NCBI RefSeq assembly: GCF_029223285.1
Contig: NZ_JARHUJ010000002.1
Span: 558,001-622,000 of the forward strand
Direction of reading: 5' to 3'
Source of the DNA: Paraflavitalea sp. CAU 1676
Lineage (GTDB): Bacteria; Bacteroidota; Bacteroidia; Chitinophagales; Chitinophagaceae
DNA length: 64,000 nucleotides
Shown: positions 43,601-51,503 of the stretch, one piece after another
How positions within the stretch are numbered: the first letter of the stretch is position 1
How the letters are laid out: every line of letters begins with the position of its first letter
Made by a program: the position numbers and the translations under genes
The notes under the pieces: model-generated
The model's database searches: none
The model's input: only the letters and a program-made list of their open reading frames with translations
What the model was told of the DNA's origin: nothing

Positions 43601-43786
43601 GGTTACTCTGTACCAGGCAACCTGTTGCGCAGGGTACACCTCAACAGTCTGCGCATTGCAGGTTCTGCTGAGAACCTCGCTACGGTAACCAGCTTCAGAG
43701 GTCTTGATCCTGAAAAAGGTGGTAGCGCCAACAACATGTACCCGCTTGTTAAATCCTATGCCCTGTCTGTTCAACTGGGCTTCTAA
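40694..43786 (+). CDS. susC: SusC/RagA-family TonB-dependent outer-membrane transporter
   Basis: 1030 residues from ATG 40694; a TTG two codons earlier is unlikely. Signal peptide about 1-35 (ending SLAQ), a carboxypeptidase-D-like regulatory domain at about 38-120 (KTISGTVKDETGAPLPDITV), a TonB-dependent plug at about 125-240 (VVVVGYGRQKK, DATSASVYGSRAANGVILITTK), then a 22-strand barrel ending in VQLGF with a terminal aromatic. It imports oligosaccharides across the outer membrane with its SusD lid. The promoter carries operators for the locus regulator. First gene of the rightward arm of the utilisation locus. Confidence 0.96.
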   Translation: MPQTLHLRTKVPLSVIQLFCLFFLLPLFSLAQLKTISGTVKDETGAPLPDITVMVRGAAAGTKTDEKGAFTISAANGAELIFSSTTHETVTLKVDERAEYNVALKLKVTSMTDVVVVGYGRQKKVNLVGAVSTVTVDEKLTSRSVPNVSSGLSGLVPGLQATQSTGMAGRNGASLVIRGLGTVNNASPLIVVDGMPDIDINRVNVNDIESVSILKDATSASVYGSRAANGVILITTKSGKGAKKTAINFNSNMALNKPVKAYSFMADYPRALQLQRQRTAVNTLPSNQLFRLGTIDQWMAMGMIDPLKFPNTDWWDVITQDGAFQNYNLSASGGSDKSNFFASVGMRDEKGLQINNNYKQYNARFNFDYKVKNNMNTGVKFNGNWSEFLYALEEGFTDSDPANTAGTDMQYAIAGITPYDPASNKFGGVMAYGEDPQAYNPYTVYQNMLNRQTRQEMNAMMYWDWTPFKGLTGTIDYSLNYYNQFNWQANTPNQAFNFQTNTFGSRVYVGPNAPIVNNTFTGYKTMLNGRLNYHTTIAADHDISALFVYSEEFWYDRFQNSSRNDRLNPGLHEVDAALTSLVGTGGNSSREGLRSYIGRLNYTAYNKYLLEANFRVDGSSKFLPGSQYGFFPSVALGWRFIEENFINKFTGNWLTNGKLRVSYGTLGNNSGVGRYEQQATLGAYHYVLNSDVQRGLINNKLLNQSLTWEETAVLNVGLELGFLDNRLTAEFDYYDRLTTGMNRPSELSIMLDGAFNAPRTNIGNLRNRGIETTIGWKDKVGNINYGLSLNASYNRTNLEKWNEFLTRGWVFLDMPYHFVYTYEDKGIAQTWQDIYNNTPQGAQPGDIIRKDINGDGRIDGNDMTADVNSQRDRPTTFAALNGYVSWKGFDVSFLLQAAAGRKDYWLNAFNNTNFAASRYAATWDHWNNPWSLDNRNGAWPRLGGSGNNRAETTFWLDNLNYMRLKNVQVGYSVPGNLLRRVHLNSLRIAGSAENLATVTSFRGLDPEKGGSANNMYPLVKSYALSVQLGF
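40790..40805 (+). promoter_or_regulatory. Operator-like palindrome inside the start of susC
   Basis: CTGAAAACGATTTCAG has perfect CTGAAA/TTTCAG arms. It encodes L-K-T-I-S in the conserved KTISGTV segment, so it may be fortuitous, but the same palindrome type is used in the promoter. Confidence 0.4.
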
Positions 43787-43797
43787 ATTGCTGCAAC

Positions 43798-45660
43798 ATG
43801 AAAAAGATAACAAATCATACTATACTAACTACGATATTGATCCTTTCCGGTGCGATGCTGTTCATGCCCGCCTGCCGGAAAGGTCTGCTGGATCAGTCGC
43901 CGACGACTGAAGTATTGCAAAATGAATTCTGGCTAACAGAAAGCGATGCCACAGTAGCATTGATGGGTGCATATGCCGCTACACGTCCGTGTTTCGACCG
44001 GGACTATTACTTTGATGGGCAAGGCGAGTTTGTGCGTGCCCGCGGCACCAGCACCACCAGCGGCAACCTCCGCCTGGGTGATGCTTATAACGGCGGCAAC
44101 TTTGGCCCATCGGGTTATGCCTCCAGCTTCGACAAAATGTACCGCTACCTGTATGGTTCCGTAAACAGGACCAACTATGTGGTGAACAATATCAACCGCA
44201 TGATTGAATCGAATGTCGGTAACCGCGCTACACTGGAAGTGTTGATCGGAGAGGCAAAGCTTTTGCGTGCGCTGACTTATTTCAAGTTGATCTCCATGTA
44301 TGGTGACGTTCCTTACTTTACCAAGACAGTGAGTAATGTTGCTTCGGAGGCGAATAAAGATATGTTGAGCCAGACAAGGCTTCCGATTGGTCAGGTGAAG
44401 GACTCTATTTTGCTGGATATCGATTATGCCGTAAGCAAACTGCCGGTGAAGGGTGCTGCCCTGGGCCGCTTGAGCAAGCCTGCGGCTTTATCGCTTCGTG
44501 GTAAAGTGAACCTGTACTGGGGTAGCTGGAAGAAAAACGGCTGGCCCGAACTGGAAGGATTTACCCAGGATATCTCGGCTGCCAATGCAGCTTTCACTGC
44601 AGCAGCGGCTGACTTCAAATCTGTGATCAATGATTTTGGCCTCACCTTGTACATGGGCGGAGATCCTGGTTACCTGGGTCAATTGGGTACTGCCGATTCT
44701 TTGCCCAACTATTATCACCTGTTTACTCCCAAGGCCAATGGCAATCCTGAAATGATCTTCGTATTTACCCACGGAGGCAATGCCACCAGCCAGGGGGAAG
44801 AGCTGATGCGTGATTTCGCCGGCCGTTCGCACGAAGGCTCTCAGTGCTGGGTATCTCCCCGCTACGAGATCGCCGATAGATACCAAACACTCACTACGGG
44901 TGAATTTGCTACCAAACTCGTGGGCATGAATCCGACGACCAATGGAAGTGCGCGTACGGCTCCCAACTCCGCTGTAAATCCACAATCCTATCTGAACCGC
45001 GACTATCGTTTGAAGGCTACCCTTCAATGGGATTATGAAGTGAGTGTAGGAATGGTATCCCTCCAATCTACGGGTATGTGTCCCTTTATTTATCAAACAT
45101 GGGGCGCCAATGTTACCATCAACGGCACGCCTTACATCACCTATAATACCGATGGTGTGAACTCGGGTTACGTGTTCCGCAAGTTCGTTCGCAACTACTC
45201 GGGTCAGGGCCGCAGCGATGGTGACTTTGCCTGGCCGGTTATCCGCCTGGCAGACGTGTTCCTGATGTATGCAGAAGCGACCAACGAAGTGAATGGCCCG
45301 CAAGCAGATGCGATCGAAGCTGTCAATAAAGTACGCCGCCGGGGTAAACTGCCGGATCTGACGCCTGCGATGATCGCAGACAAAACCGCTTTCTTCAATG
45401 CTATCGAGCAGGAACGCATCGTAGAGTTGATCGGAGAAGGTCAGCGTTCTTTCGATATCCGCCGTTGGAGGGCCATTGAAAGGATCTGGGGTGCTCCTGG
45501 TACCGCCGGTGTGTGGAGGAGAGATACCTGGGGTGCAGATCGCGAGCGTTACTACCAGAATGCTTCTGACAGGACCTACGAGCAGAACTACATTTTCCGT
45601 ATTCCACCGTCTGAGCGTGACCTGAATCCGAATCTTACCCAAAACACGCCCTGGCGTTAA
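43798..45660 (+). CDS. susD: SusD/RagB-family nutrient-binding lipoprotein
   Basis: 620 residues. A lipoprotein signal ends at MPAC, so Cys23 is probably lipidated. KGLLDQSPTTEVLQNEFWLTESDA is the typical N-terminal start, helical TPR-like units follow (LLRALTYFKLISMYGDVPYFT), and the C-terminal part carries VFLMYAEATNEVN and RRRGKLPDL with ERIVELIGEGQRSFDIRRW. It forms the lid over SusC and binds the oligosaccharides. It starts 11 bases after susC. Confidence 0.95.
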   Translation: MKKITNHTILTTILILSGAMLFMPACRKGLLDQSPTTEVLQNEFWLTESDATVALMGAYAATRPCFDRDYYFDGQGEFVRARGTSTTSGNLRLGDAYNGGNFGPSGYASSFDKMYRYLYGSVNRTNYVVNNINRMIESNVGNRATLEVLIGEAKLLRALTYFKLISMYGDVPYFTKTVSNVASEANKDMLSQTRLPIGQVKDSILLDIDYAVSKLPVKGAALGRLSKPAALSLRGKVNLYWGSWKKNGWPELEGFTQDISAANAAFTAAAADFKSVINDFGLTLYMGGDPGYLGQLGTADSLPNYYHLFTPKANGNPEMIFVFTHGGNATSQGEELMRDFAGRSHEGSQCWVSPRYEIADRYQTLTTGEFATKLVGMNPTTNGSARTAPNSAVNPQSYLNRDYRLKATLQWDYEVSVGMVSLQSTGMCPFIYQTWGANVTINGTPYITYNTDGVNSGYVFRKFVRNYSGQGRSDGDFAWPVIRLADVFLMYAEATNEVNGPQADAIEAVNKVRRRGKLPDLTPAMIADKTAFFNAIEQERIVELIGEGQRSFDIRRWRAIERIWGAPGTAGVWRRDTWGADRERYYQNASDRTYEQNYIFRIPPSERDLNPNLTQNTPWR

Positions 45661-45700
45661 GTGGCTGAACCATTAAAGAGAACTTTAAATGTTTGCAACA

Positions 45701-46108
45701 ATGAAAAAGTATATCAATATAGCATGCGCCGTTTTACTGATGACCTTCGTGATCACGGCCTGCAAAAAAGATAACCCGATCGACGAGGATGGTTTGCTGA
45801 TCACCTCGAGACAAGAATGTTTCGTGAGCAACTTTGAATTACTGGGCACCGACTTCGTGACTGTGCGCACCAAAGCTGCCACCATCGATACTACGGCTCA
45901 GACCGTCAATGTAACCGTGATGTTCGGCACCGACCTGAAAAACCTGTATCCCCAGTTCACACTGGCGCAGGATTGTAAGCTGGAGCCCAAGATCACCGGC
46001 AGGACCGACTTTTCGGACCTGGCCAATCCAAAGGTATACACGGTGGTATCGGGCAACCGGAAGATCAGGAAGGATTATAAAGTATTGATCACCGTACAGC
46101 CCCGCTAA
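45701..46108 (+). CDS. SusCD-associated surface lipoprotein, DUF5018-like
   Basis: 135 residues from ATG 45701; the frame extends four codons upstream. The lipoprotein signal ends VITAC, with Cys20 the probable lipid site, followed by KKDNPIDED. The remainder reads as a single beta-sandwich ending VVSGNRKIRKDYKVLITVQ, a pattern I associate with DUF5018-type Ig-like domains encoded next to SusCD. It may be a spacer or a surface glycan-binding protein. It sits 40 bases after susD. The family assignment is tentative. Confidence 0.75.
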   Translation: MKKYINIACAVLLMTFVITACKKDNPIDEDGLLITSRQECFVSNFELLGTDFVTVRTKAATIDTTAQTVNVTVMFGTDLKNLYPQFTLAQDCKLEPKITGRTDFSDLANPKVYTVVSGNRKIRKDYKVLITVQPR

Positions 46109-46137
46109 TTCATTCTTACATTATTAAATCAGCAATC

Positions 46138-47127
46138 ATGAAACGTAGTCATAAATATATTCTTCCCCTGGTACTTCTGGGTGTAGCGCTTACCGGATTG
46201 ACGAGTTGCGATAAAAAGGACTATGCGTTACCAGCAGCCAAAGATGTGTTGCAGAATGATGCCATGAAACGCACGTTGGGTCCGAGCATAGTAGCAGATA
46301 CCGTTGAGTTTGTATACGCCATGGGTATCCTGCCTTCGAAGGGCAAATTGGTGTCGGCCGAAGTAGAAGCTACCATTGAAGGTGCTACCGGCACGTTCCT
46401 GGAACACCGCTCCTTCTATACCAATAACACCGGTACGGATATTCCCGTAGAAGTAGGTGCGCCCAGTGTTAGCTCGAAGGGTATCACTACCGTTAATTTC
46501 AATAAGGATACTTCCGCAGCAGCATTAAGGTATTATTACATCGTTCCGGAAGCTGCCCGTGGTAAAGAGGTTTCTTTCACCTTCCGGGCAAAAAGCAGCA
46601 ATGGAGAAACTGCCACTTACAAGCTGGGACCCTATAAGGTTTCCAAGATGGATATGAAGCGCCTGATTCCCGTGAGCGATGGCAACAATATGTACATCTC
46701 CATTGAAGACATGGCTGTCTACAATACTGCCGGAGCAACCGCGAACCCCGGCAAGATCGATCTGGTATACCTGTACCGCACGTTTACCAGTACATTCAAG
46801 CACGCACTGGTGGCACCTGCGGCAGATCCTATCTACCTGCCGGGTGTTACCCTGCCTACGGGGGTGAACAGGGATGCAAAGATCCAACGGGTGTTTGGGT
46901 TACAGGATTATAACCTGGCCCGTCTTCAGTTTGGTATCTACATCGACGACAAGGATTTCGAAACGCTCGATATTTCCAATGGCGTAAACTATGCCGTCAA
47001 CATGAAGGCGGAAGCCGGTATCTGGATCCAGACGGCAGATAAGAAATACCTCGCTTATGTGTATTTCAATTCAGCAAACGACAACAACAAGAACGCGGTG
47101 ATCAGCATCAAGCGTTATGCGTTGTAA
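46138..47127 (+). CDS. SusCD-associated surface lipoprotein, DUF4466-like
   Basis: 329 residues. The lipoprotein signal ends GLTSC, with Cys24 the probable lipid site. The mature protein contains LQNDAMKRTLGPSIVADTVEFVYAMGI, an Ig-like segment up to about 170, and a second half with MKRLIPVSDGNNMYISIEDM and NYAVNMKAEAGIW. I associate this pattern with DUF4466 proteins found in lyase-containing utilisation loci, where they probably act as surface glycan-binding proteins. No catalytic motif is seen. It follows the DUF5018-like gene by 29 bases. Confidence 0.8.
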   Translation: MKRSHKYILPLVLLGVALTGLTSCDKKDYALPAAKDVLQNDAMKRTLGPSIVADTVEFVYAMGILPSKGKLVSAEVEATIEGATGTFLEHRSFYTNNTGTDIPVEVGAPSVSSKGITTVNFNKDTSAAALRYYYIVPEAARGKEVSFTFRAKSSNGETATYKLGPYKVSKMDMKRLIPVSDGNNMYISIEDMAVYNTAGATANPGKIDLVYLYRTFTSTFKHALVAPAADPIYLPGVTLPTGVNRDAKIQRVFGLQDYNLARLQFGIYIDDKDFETLDISNGVNYAVNMKAEAGIWIQTADKKYLAYVYFNSANDNNKNAVISIKRYAL

Positions 47128-47216
47128 TGAGCAGGGCCGCAACGATGCCTTTCGAGGCAGATGTTGCGTTCAAGCCCTTCCCGCTGGCAGCAGTTAGTTA
47201 TTTTATAGCAAGAACG

Positions 47217-47248
47217 AAGGATAGCCCTCAAGGGGGCTATTCCTTTTT
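47217..47248 (+). terminator. Intrinsic-terminator hairpin within the susC arm
   Basis: An 11-bp stem with one bulged T (AAGGATAGCCC with GGGCTATTCCTT), a 6-base loop and five T residues. It lies between the DUF4466-like and lyase genes, 32 bases before the latter's ATG, so it may set lower expression of the lyase or act as an attenuator. Confidence 0.75.
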
Positions 47249-47280
47249 ACAGCATAAACGATCTATTAAAGCTTTTATCC

Positions 47281-49335
47281 ATGCAATTCATTTTACGCGT
47301 AAGTATCCTGGCTATCGTATGTACCCTGACTCTTTTATGTCCGGTATCGATGCGGGGGCAGGCATTCATCCATCCAGGGATCGATCAAACGGCTAAGGAC
47401 CTGCTCCACATGAAGCAGCAGGCATTGAAAAGCTCCGGACGTTGGAAAGATGCTTTCGACCGGTTGAAGGCTGCTACCGATACTGCTTTTACGCCGGCTG
47501 CCCATGCCTATGTGTTGCGCGGGCCCTATGGTAAGCCCAATATCGGCGGCAATGAACTCTCGCGCAGCGCCTCCATGGCGTATAACTATGCGTTGATATG
47601 GTATATCACGGGTGAGAAGAACTATGCGCATAAAGCTATCGCCATACTCGATAGCTGGTCGCCCGCATTATGGCAGTTTGATTATAACGACGCCAAACTG
47701 CTGGCGGCCTGGACGGGTCATCAACTGTGCAATGCCGCCGAATTGTTACGTTATACCGGTGCCGGCTGGAAGACTGAAAGTATCGACCAATTTAAAGAAA
47801 TGCTGACCACCGTTTACTATCCTTTGCTGCGTTATTATTATCCGCAGGCGAACGGCAACTGGGATGGCGCCATTATCCATTCCCTGGTGGCAATGGGCAT
47901 CTTTCTCGATAACAGGGCTATGTTCAACAATGCCATTGATCATTTTCTGCATGCACCGGTGAACGGCAGTTTATTCAAATACATTTATGCCAGTGGTCAG
48001 TGCCAGGAAACCATGCGCGACCAGGGACATGTGCAGCTGGGGCTGGGGGAGTTTGCCGGCGCCGCACAAGTGGCTTTTACGCAGGGGGTAGACCTGTTTT
48101 CTAACCTGCGGCTGGCGTTGGGTTACGAGTATACGGCCAAATTCCTGCTGGGAGAGAAACCGCACAGCTATGGACCGATCTCCGAAAGAGCCAAAGAACT
48201 GCGGGACGATTACGAGTATGTCTATTGGCACTACAAGGCTCGCAATATTAATCTGCCTTTCACCGAAAGGGCGGCCGACAGTGTAAGGCCACGCGCGTCG
48301 CGCAGTGTGCTCACCGCTGTGCGGGCGCCATTGGGTATTCCCGTTACAAAAGGCAAAACCCCTGTAGCAGGTGTATGGGCTTCCGTAAGGGGCGCCACTA
48401 TAGCTGATGTGTTTCCCGAAGATGCTGTTTTCGTTGCGCCGGGGCAATCTCTGCAGCAGGCTCTCGATGGTGCTGCTGGTACCAGGCGTTGGGTGGTGGC
48501 GCAAGCTGGTGTGCATACCCTGCCGGCACCACTTAGAATACCAGGCGGTGTGCGTCTATCGGGCGTGGGACTGGCGACGGTGCTGTTTCTCGATCCGGCC
48601 TCGGGCGCCCGGGAAACCATCGTGAACGGTTCCGACAATATGAGTAATGTGGTGATCCGCGACCTCGTCATAGAGGGTTCCAATACTACCTCCATACCCA
48701 GCGATCCCAACAGTTCGCGTTCGTACCGGGGTGGTTATAACCGCGGTGGCATCCTGTTCAGGGCACCCAAGGAAGGGATGATGCAGGACGTTGCGCTGGT
48801 CAATCTTACTGTCCGCAACTGTACTTTCAATGGGGTATTGATCAGTGGCGCAACGGGCGTTGAGGTATCGGGTTGCGACCTGAGCGAGAATGGTGTGAGT
48901 GTACCGCCGGGTCAAAAACTTTTGCACAACCTTCAGCTGCTTCATTGCCAGGACGCCAGGGTAACTAAGTGCCGGTTGGTAACTTCTCCTTTAGGCAGCG
49001 GCATTGCGATCGATCAAAGCACCAAAGTCATCATAGACTCCTGTGAAATTGCACGTAATGGTTATTACGGCGTATTGATCGCCGAAAGTAAGCATGTCTC
49101 TGTCTTGAATAGTCTTATTGAAGCCAATGACCGCAGTGGGGTAATGGTGGAATTTCTTTATCGCGGATCCACGAACATTACTGCCACCGGCAATAAGATA
49201 CAGTTCAATGCCGGTTATGGTATTGCTGCTTATGGCGCCGGTAATACGCGTTTCGAAAAGAATACCCTGTTATCAAATGGAAACAGCACTGACCAACAAA
49301 AGATCAGTGCTGCAAGATCTATCCAAATGGAATAA
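47281..49335 (+). CDS. Alginate-lyase-like (PL5 type) domain fused to a right-handed beta-helix domain
   Basis: 684 residues. Signal peptide 1-27. Residues 35-330 match the alpha/alpha-barrel alginate lyase superfamily: RGPYGKPNIGGNELSRSASM, AYNYALIWYITGEKNYAHKA, NGNWDGAIIHSLVAMG and QETMRDQGHVQLGLGEF with the catalytic-region His. Residues 380-684 form a parallel beta-helix of the pectate-lyase type, with short coils rich in Asn and Gly (VIRDLVIEGSNTT, VNLTVRNCTFNGVLISG, NGYYGVLIAES). There is no T9SS sorting domain, so it is probably periplasmic. This fusion is unusual. It probably shortens imported uronate oligosaccharides. The stop lies 1 base from the stop of the convergent PL8 gene. Confidence 0.85.
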   Translation: MQFILRVSILAIVCTLTLLCPVSMRGQAFIHPGIDQTAKDLLHMKQQALKSSGRWKDAFDRLKAATDTAFTPAAHAYVLRGPYGKPNIGGNELSRSASMAYNYALIWYITGEKNYAHKAIAILDSWSPALWQFDYNDAKLLAAWTGHQLCNAAELLRYTGAGWKTESIDQFKEMLTTVYYPLLRYYYPQANGNWDGAIIHSLVAMGIFLDNRAMFNNAIDHFLHAPVNGSLFKYIYASGQCQETMRDQGHVQLGLGEFAGAAQVAFTQGVDLFSNLRLALGYEYTAKFLLGEKPHSYGPISERAKELRDDYEYVYWHYKARNINLPFTERAADSVRPRASRSVLTAVRAPLGIPVTKGKTPVAGVWASVRGATIADVFPEDAVFVAPGQSLQQALDGAAGTRRWVVAQAGVHTLPAPLRIPGGVRLSGVGLATVLFLDPASGARETIVNGSDNMSNVVIRDLVIEGSNTTSIPSDPNSSRSYRGGYNRGGILFRAPKEGMMQDVALVNLTVRNCTFNGVLISGATGVEVSGCDLSENGVSVPPGQKLLHNLQLLHCQDARVTKCRLVTSPLGSGIAIDQSTKVIIDSCEIARNGYYGVLIAESKHVSVLNSLIEANDRSGVMVEFLYRGSTNITATGNKIQFNAGYGIAAYGAGNTRFEKNTLLSNGNSTDQQKISAARSIQME
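49284..49312 (-). terminator. Terminator-like hairpin of the lyase operon, embedded in the opposing gene
   Basis: A perfect 9-bp stem CAGCACTGA/TCAGTGCTG with an 11-base loop lies 25-53 bases beyond the PL8 stop on the minus strand and is followed there by TTTCC. It is encoded inside the last codons of the plus-strand lyase gene. Confidence 0.5.
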
Positions 49336-49336
49336 G

Positions 49337-51487
49337 TCAGGGCTTCCAGGTGGCCGTGGCTCCGGCATAAGGGGGAGTGGGCAACGCGATATCGATGGTC
49401 TTTTCTTGTATTGTCTTATCGTGGTTTTCTGCTCCTCCACCTGGTGAAGCTTTACGTTGTTGTTGTAAGCTTAGCCGGAGTGTTCCGAGTTTTTGCGTAG
49501 GATCACTGGCTGCTATCTGCATTACCTGGCCCGCTCGCATACTCACCAGCAGGATACAGGGCTGATCGGCTGTCAAGGTGATCTGTTCAGTGAGCTTGAT
49601 CTGACCGGGGGTGTAGAACACAATACCTGTTTGCTGAAGCGTTTTGTGGCGTACAGCCTGCAATGACGGTGTATTGCTGATGATCTCTATTGCTTGTTGT
49701 TTTCTATAGGCCTCGACATCTTTAGCGGCGATGGCCGGCACGGCTATCCAGGCGTAGCTGGCTTGCTGTGGTTGCGTGCCATGATCGAGCCAAAGCGTGA
49801 ATGTCTTCTTTGTTACCGGTTCGTCGGTTGCCCAGGCCTGGTGGTTGATCTGGCGCCAGGATCCGGTAGCTTCTGCGTTCCTGAGCTGCACGGCGGCCGG
49901 CTGCGGGAAGATATAGGCAATGCTATCGTGCCATACCCAGTTTACGGTTGGCAAGTTGTGCGCGCCGTTGGTGAGCGTAGTGATCTTGCTGCCGGCAGCT
50001 ACTGTCACCGATCCGTTCAGGTAGCTTTGGTTGAGGGTGGTGGCAACGTCTAGCGCGGAGTCGGTATGGATACCCGCACCGAGGCAAACGACTTCTTTAT
50101 CGAAGAGAAACCAGGCTTTATGGGCTTTCAATGGCTCATGCACGCTGGCGAAATCAAACGCCGCTACACCGTTACGGCCGTCTGTAGCTCCGCCGGCAAA
50201 CTCCGTAAGTCCTTTCTTTGCCAGTTGTTTGAAGTGCGGAAAGCTACTGCGTTGAATGGTGGTGGTGCCGGGCACCTTGCGCCAGTCCCACACGGGAAAG
50301 ATATTGTTGTACTCGTTGGTGCTTCTTGTGATGAAGAGCGCCCCGTCGCCGTAAAAATGATTCTTAACTCCTTCTTCATTGTGCGGCTCTTCCATATTGT
50401 TGGCCCTGGAGGAGTGCATCCTTACCGACGCAAAATAGTTTGGACGCTGGTGGGTATAGTAATGCGAGTAATAGAAATAGCGGTCGCTGGTGATGTCGGG
50501 TTTCATTTTCCCTTCTCTTATTGCGATCACCTTTTTCAGTTCGGCTGCCCGGTAGCCGGAGGCTGCCAACAGGTTTTCGGCCAGGTCTACGTCTTCAGGC
50601 GCAAGGGCATTGCGACGGCTGATATCGCGGTTCATGGCGCCGGGATCGGGCCAGGTGGAATATACGAGCGATTGGCAGATACCGTCGAGGAAATAGTCTG
50701 TTACGAGGCGTAAGGAACTATCAGGAAAGGAAAAGCCGGCGCCTTTGATCCTGGCTGCCCAGTATGCAAAGGAACTGGCATAATTGGTGCCATAGGTGAG
50801 GGTAGAGATCACGTTGTCGGTACGGTGGTGAAAGCTCTTGTCGGGCTTCATGCCGCGGCCTGTGCTGGTATGCATATCCGATGCCATCGCTGTCAATGCC
50901 TTGTTGAGGGTATCGGCATTGTTGAGGAATAATCCCTGCTTGGCAAACATACCGGCAATGGGCATCAGATCGCCTCCCGGGCGCGCACCAAAGGTTTCCA
51001 TATTGGCGCGGTGCGCGATGGCAGTGCCACCTGTCCGTTGTTGTGCCGTGAGGTCGCTGTCCATCACCAGGAGAATATTGACCATGAGGTTGGGCGTTCC
51101 CATTTCATTCCACCACCAGTTCTCGCAACGGTAATCCTTTTCGATCCAGTGATCGAGTGCGGGTCCGAAGGCCCTCATTACATTAGCATCGTGGTATAGC
51201 GGGCTGCCCGGCTTTTTGTAGGCGCGGGCCAGCTCGAGCATGTTGTCGAGGTGTTGTTTGTGCTGAAAACCGGTGCGGGACACGTCCTTGTAATCGATGC
51301 CCGGCCAGGTGCCATCGGGCCGGATGGTTTGAACGATCGACTGTATGGCGGTTTGGTTGACCGGTGGTGCGAGCAGGTCATCGACCACCCGTTGTTTGAT
51401 CAGGGAGGTATTTTGTGCGTAGGTGCTATGCGCGGCGGCCAGCAAGGTAAAGGCTGCAGCATAGCGGGCTATTCGTTTGTTGAGCAT
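49337..51487 (-). CDS. PL8-family polysaccharide lyase (hyaluronate/chondroitin/xanthan lyase fold)
   Basis: 716 residues. Signal peptide 1-24 (STYAQ). An alpha/alpha-toroid N-terminal domain occupies about 30-340, with NWWWNEMGTPNLMVNILLVM and, in the active-site region, SFHHRTDNVISTLTYGTNYASSF. A beta super-sandwich follows (about 350-715), with NMEEPHNEEGVKNHFYGDGA, PVWDWRKVPGTTT and, near the end, the C-terminal sandwich. These enzymes cleave next to a uronate, leaving a delta-4,5 unsaturated sugar that GH88 can remove. Third gene of the minus-strand operon, 16 bases after the BNR-4 gene. The substrate within PL8 is not predictable from motifs visible here. Confidence 0.92.
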   Translation of the reverse strand: MLNKRIARYAAAFTLLAAAHSTYAQNTSLIKQRVVDDLLAPPVNQTAIQSIVQTIRPDGTWPGIDYKDVSRTGFQHKQHLDNMLELARAYKKPGSPLYHDANVMRAFGPALDHWIEKDYRCENWWWNEMGTPNLMVNILLVMDSDLTAQQRTGGTAIAHRANMETFGARPGGDLMPIAGMFAKQGLFLNNADTLNKALTAMASDMHTSTGRGMKPDKSFHHRTDNVISTLTYGTNYASSFAYWAARIKGAGFSFPDSSLRLVTDYFLDGICQSLVYSTWPDPGAMNRDISRRNALAPEDVDLAENLLAASGYRAAELKKVIAIREGKMKPDITSDRYFYYSHYYTHQRPNYFASVRMHSSRANNMEEPHNEEGVKNHFYGDGALFITRSTNEYNNIFPVWDWRKVPGTTTIQRSSFPHFKQLAKKGLTEFAGGATDGRNGVAAFDFASVHEPLKAHKAWFLFDKEVVCLGAGIHTDSALDVATTLNQSYLNGSVTVAAGSKITTLTNGAHNLPTVNWVWHDSIAYIFPQPAAVQLRNAEATGSWRQINHQAWATDEPVTKKTFTLWLDHGTQPQQASYAWIAVPAIAAKDVEAYRKQQAIEIISNTPSLQAVRHKTLQQTGIVFYTPGQIKLTEQITLTADQPCILLVSMRAGQVMQIAASDPTQKLGTLRLSLQQQRKASPGGGAENHDKTIQEKTIDIALPTPPYAGATATWKP

Positions 51488-51503
51488 AGTTTGTAGTCGT
51501 TGG

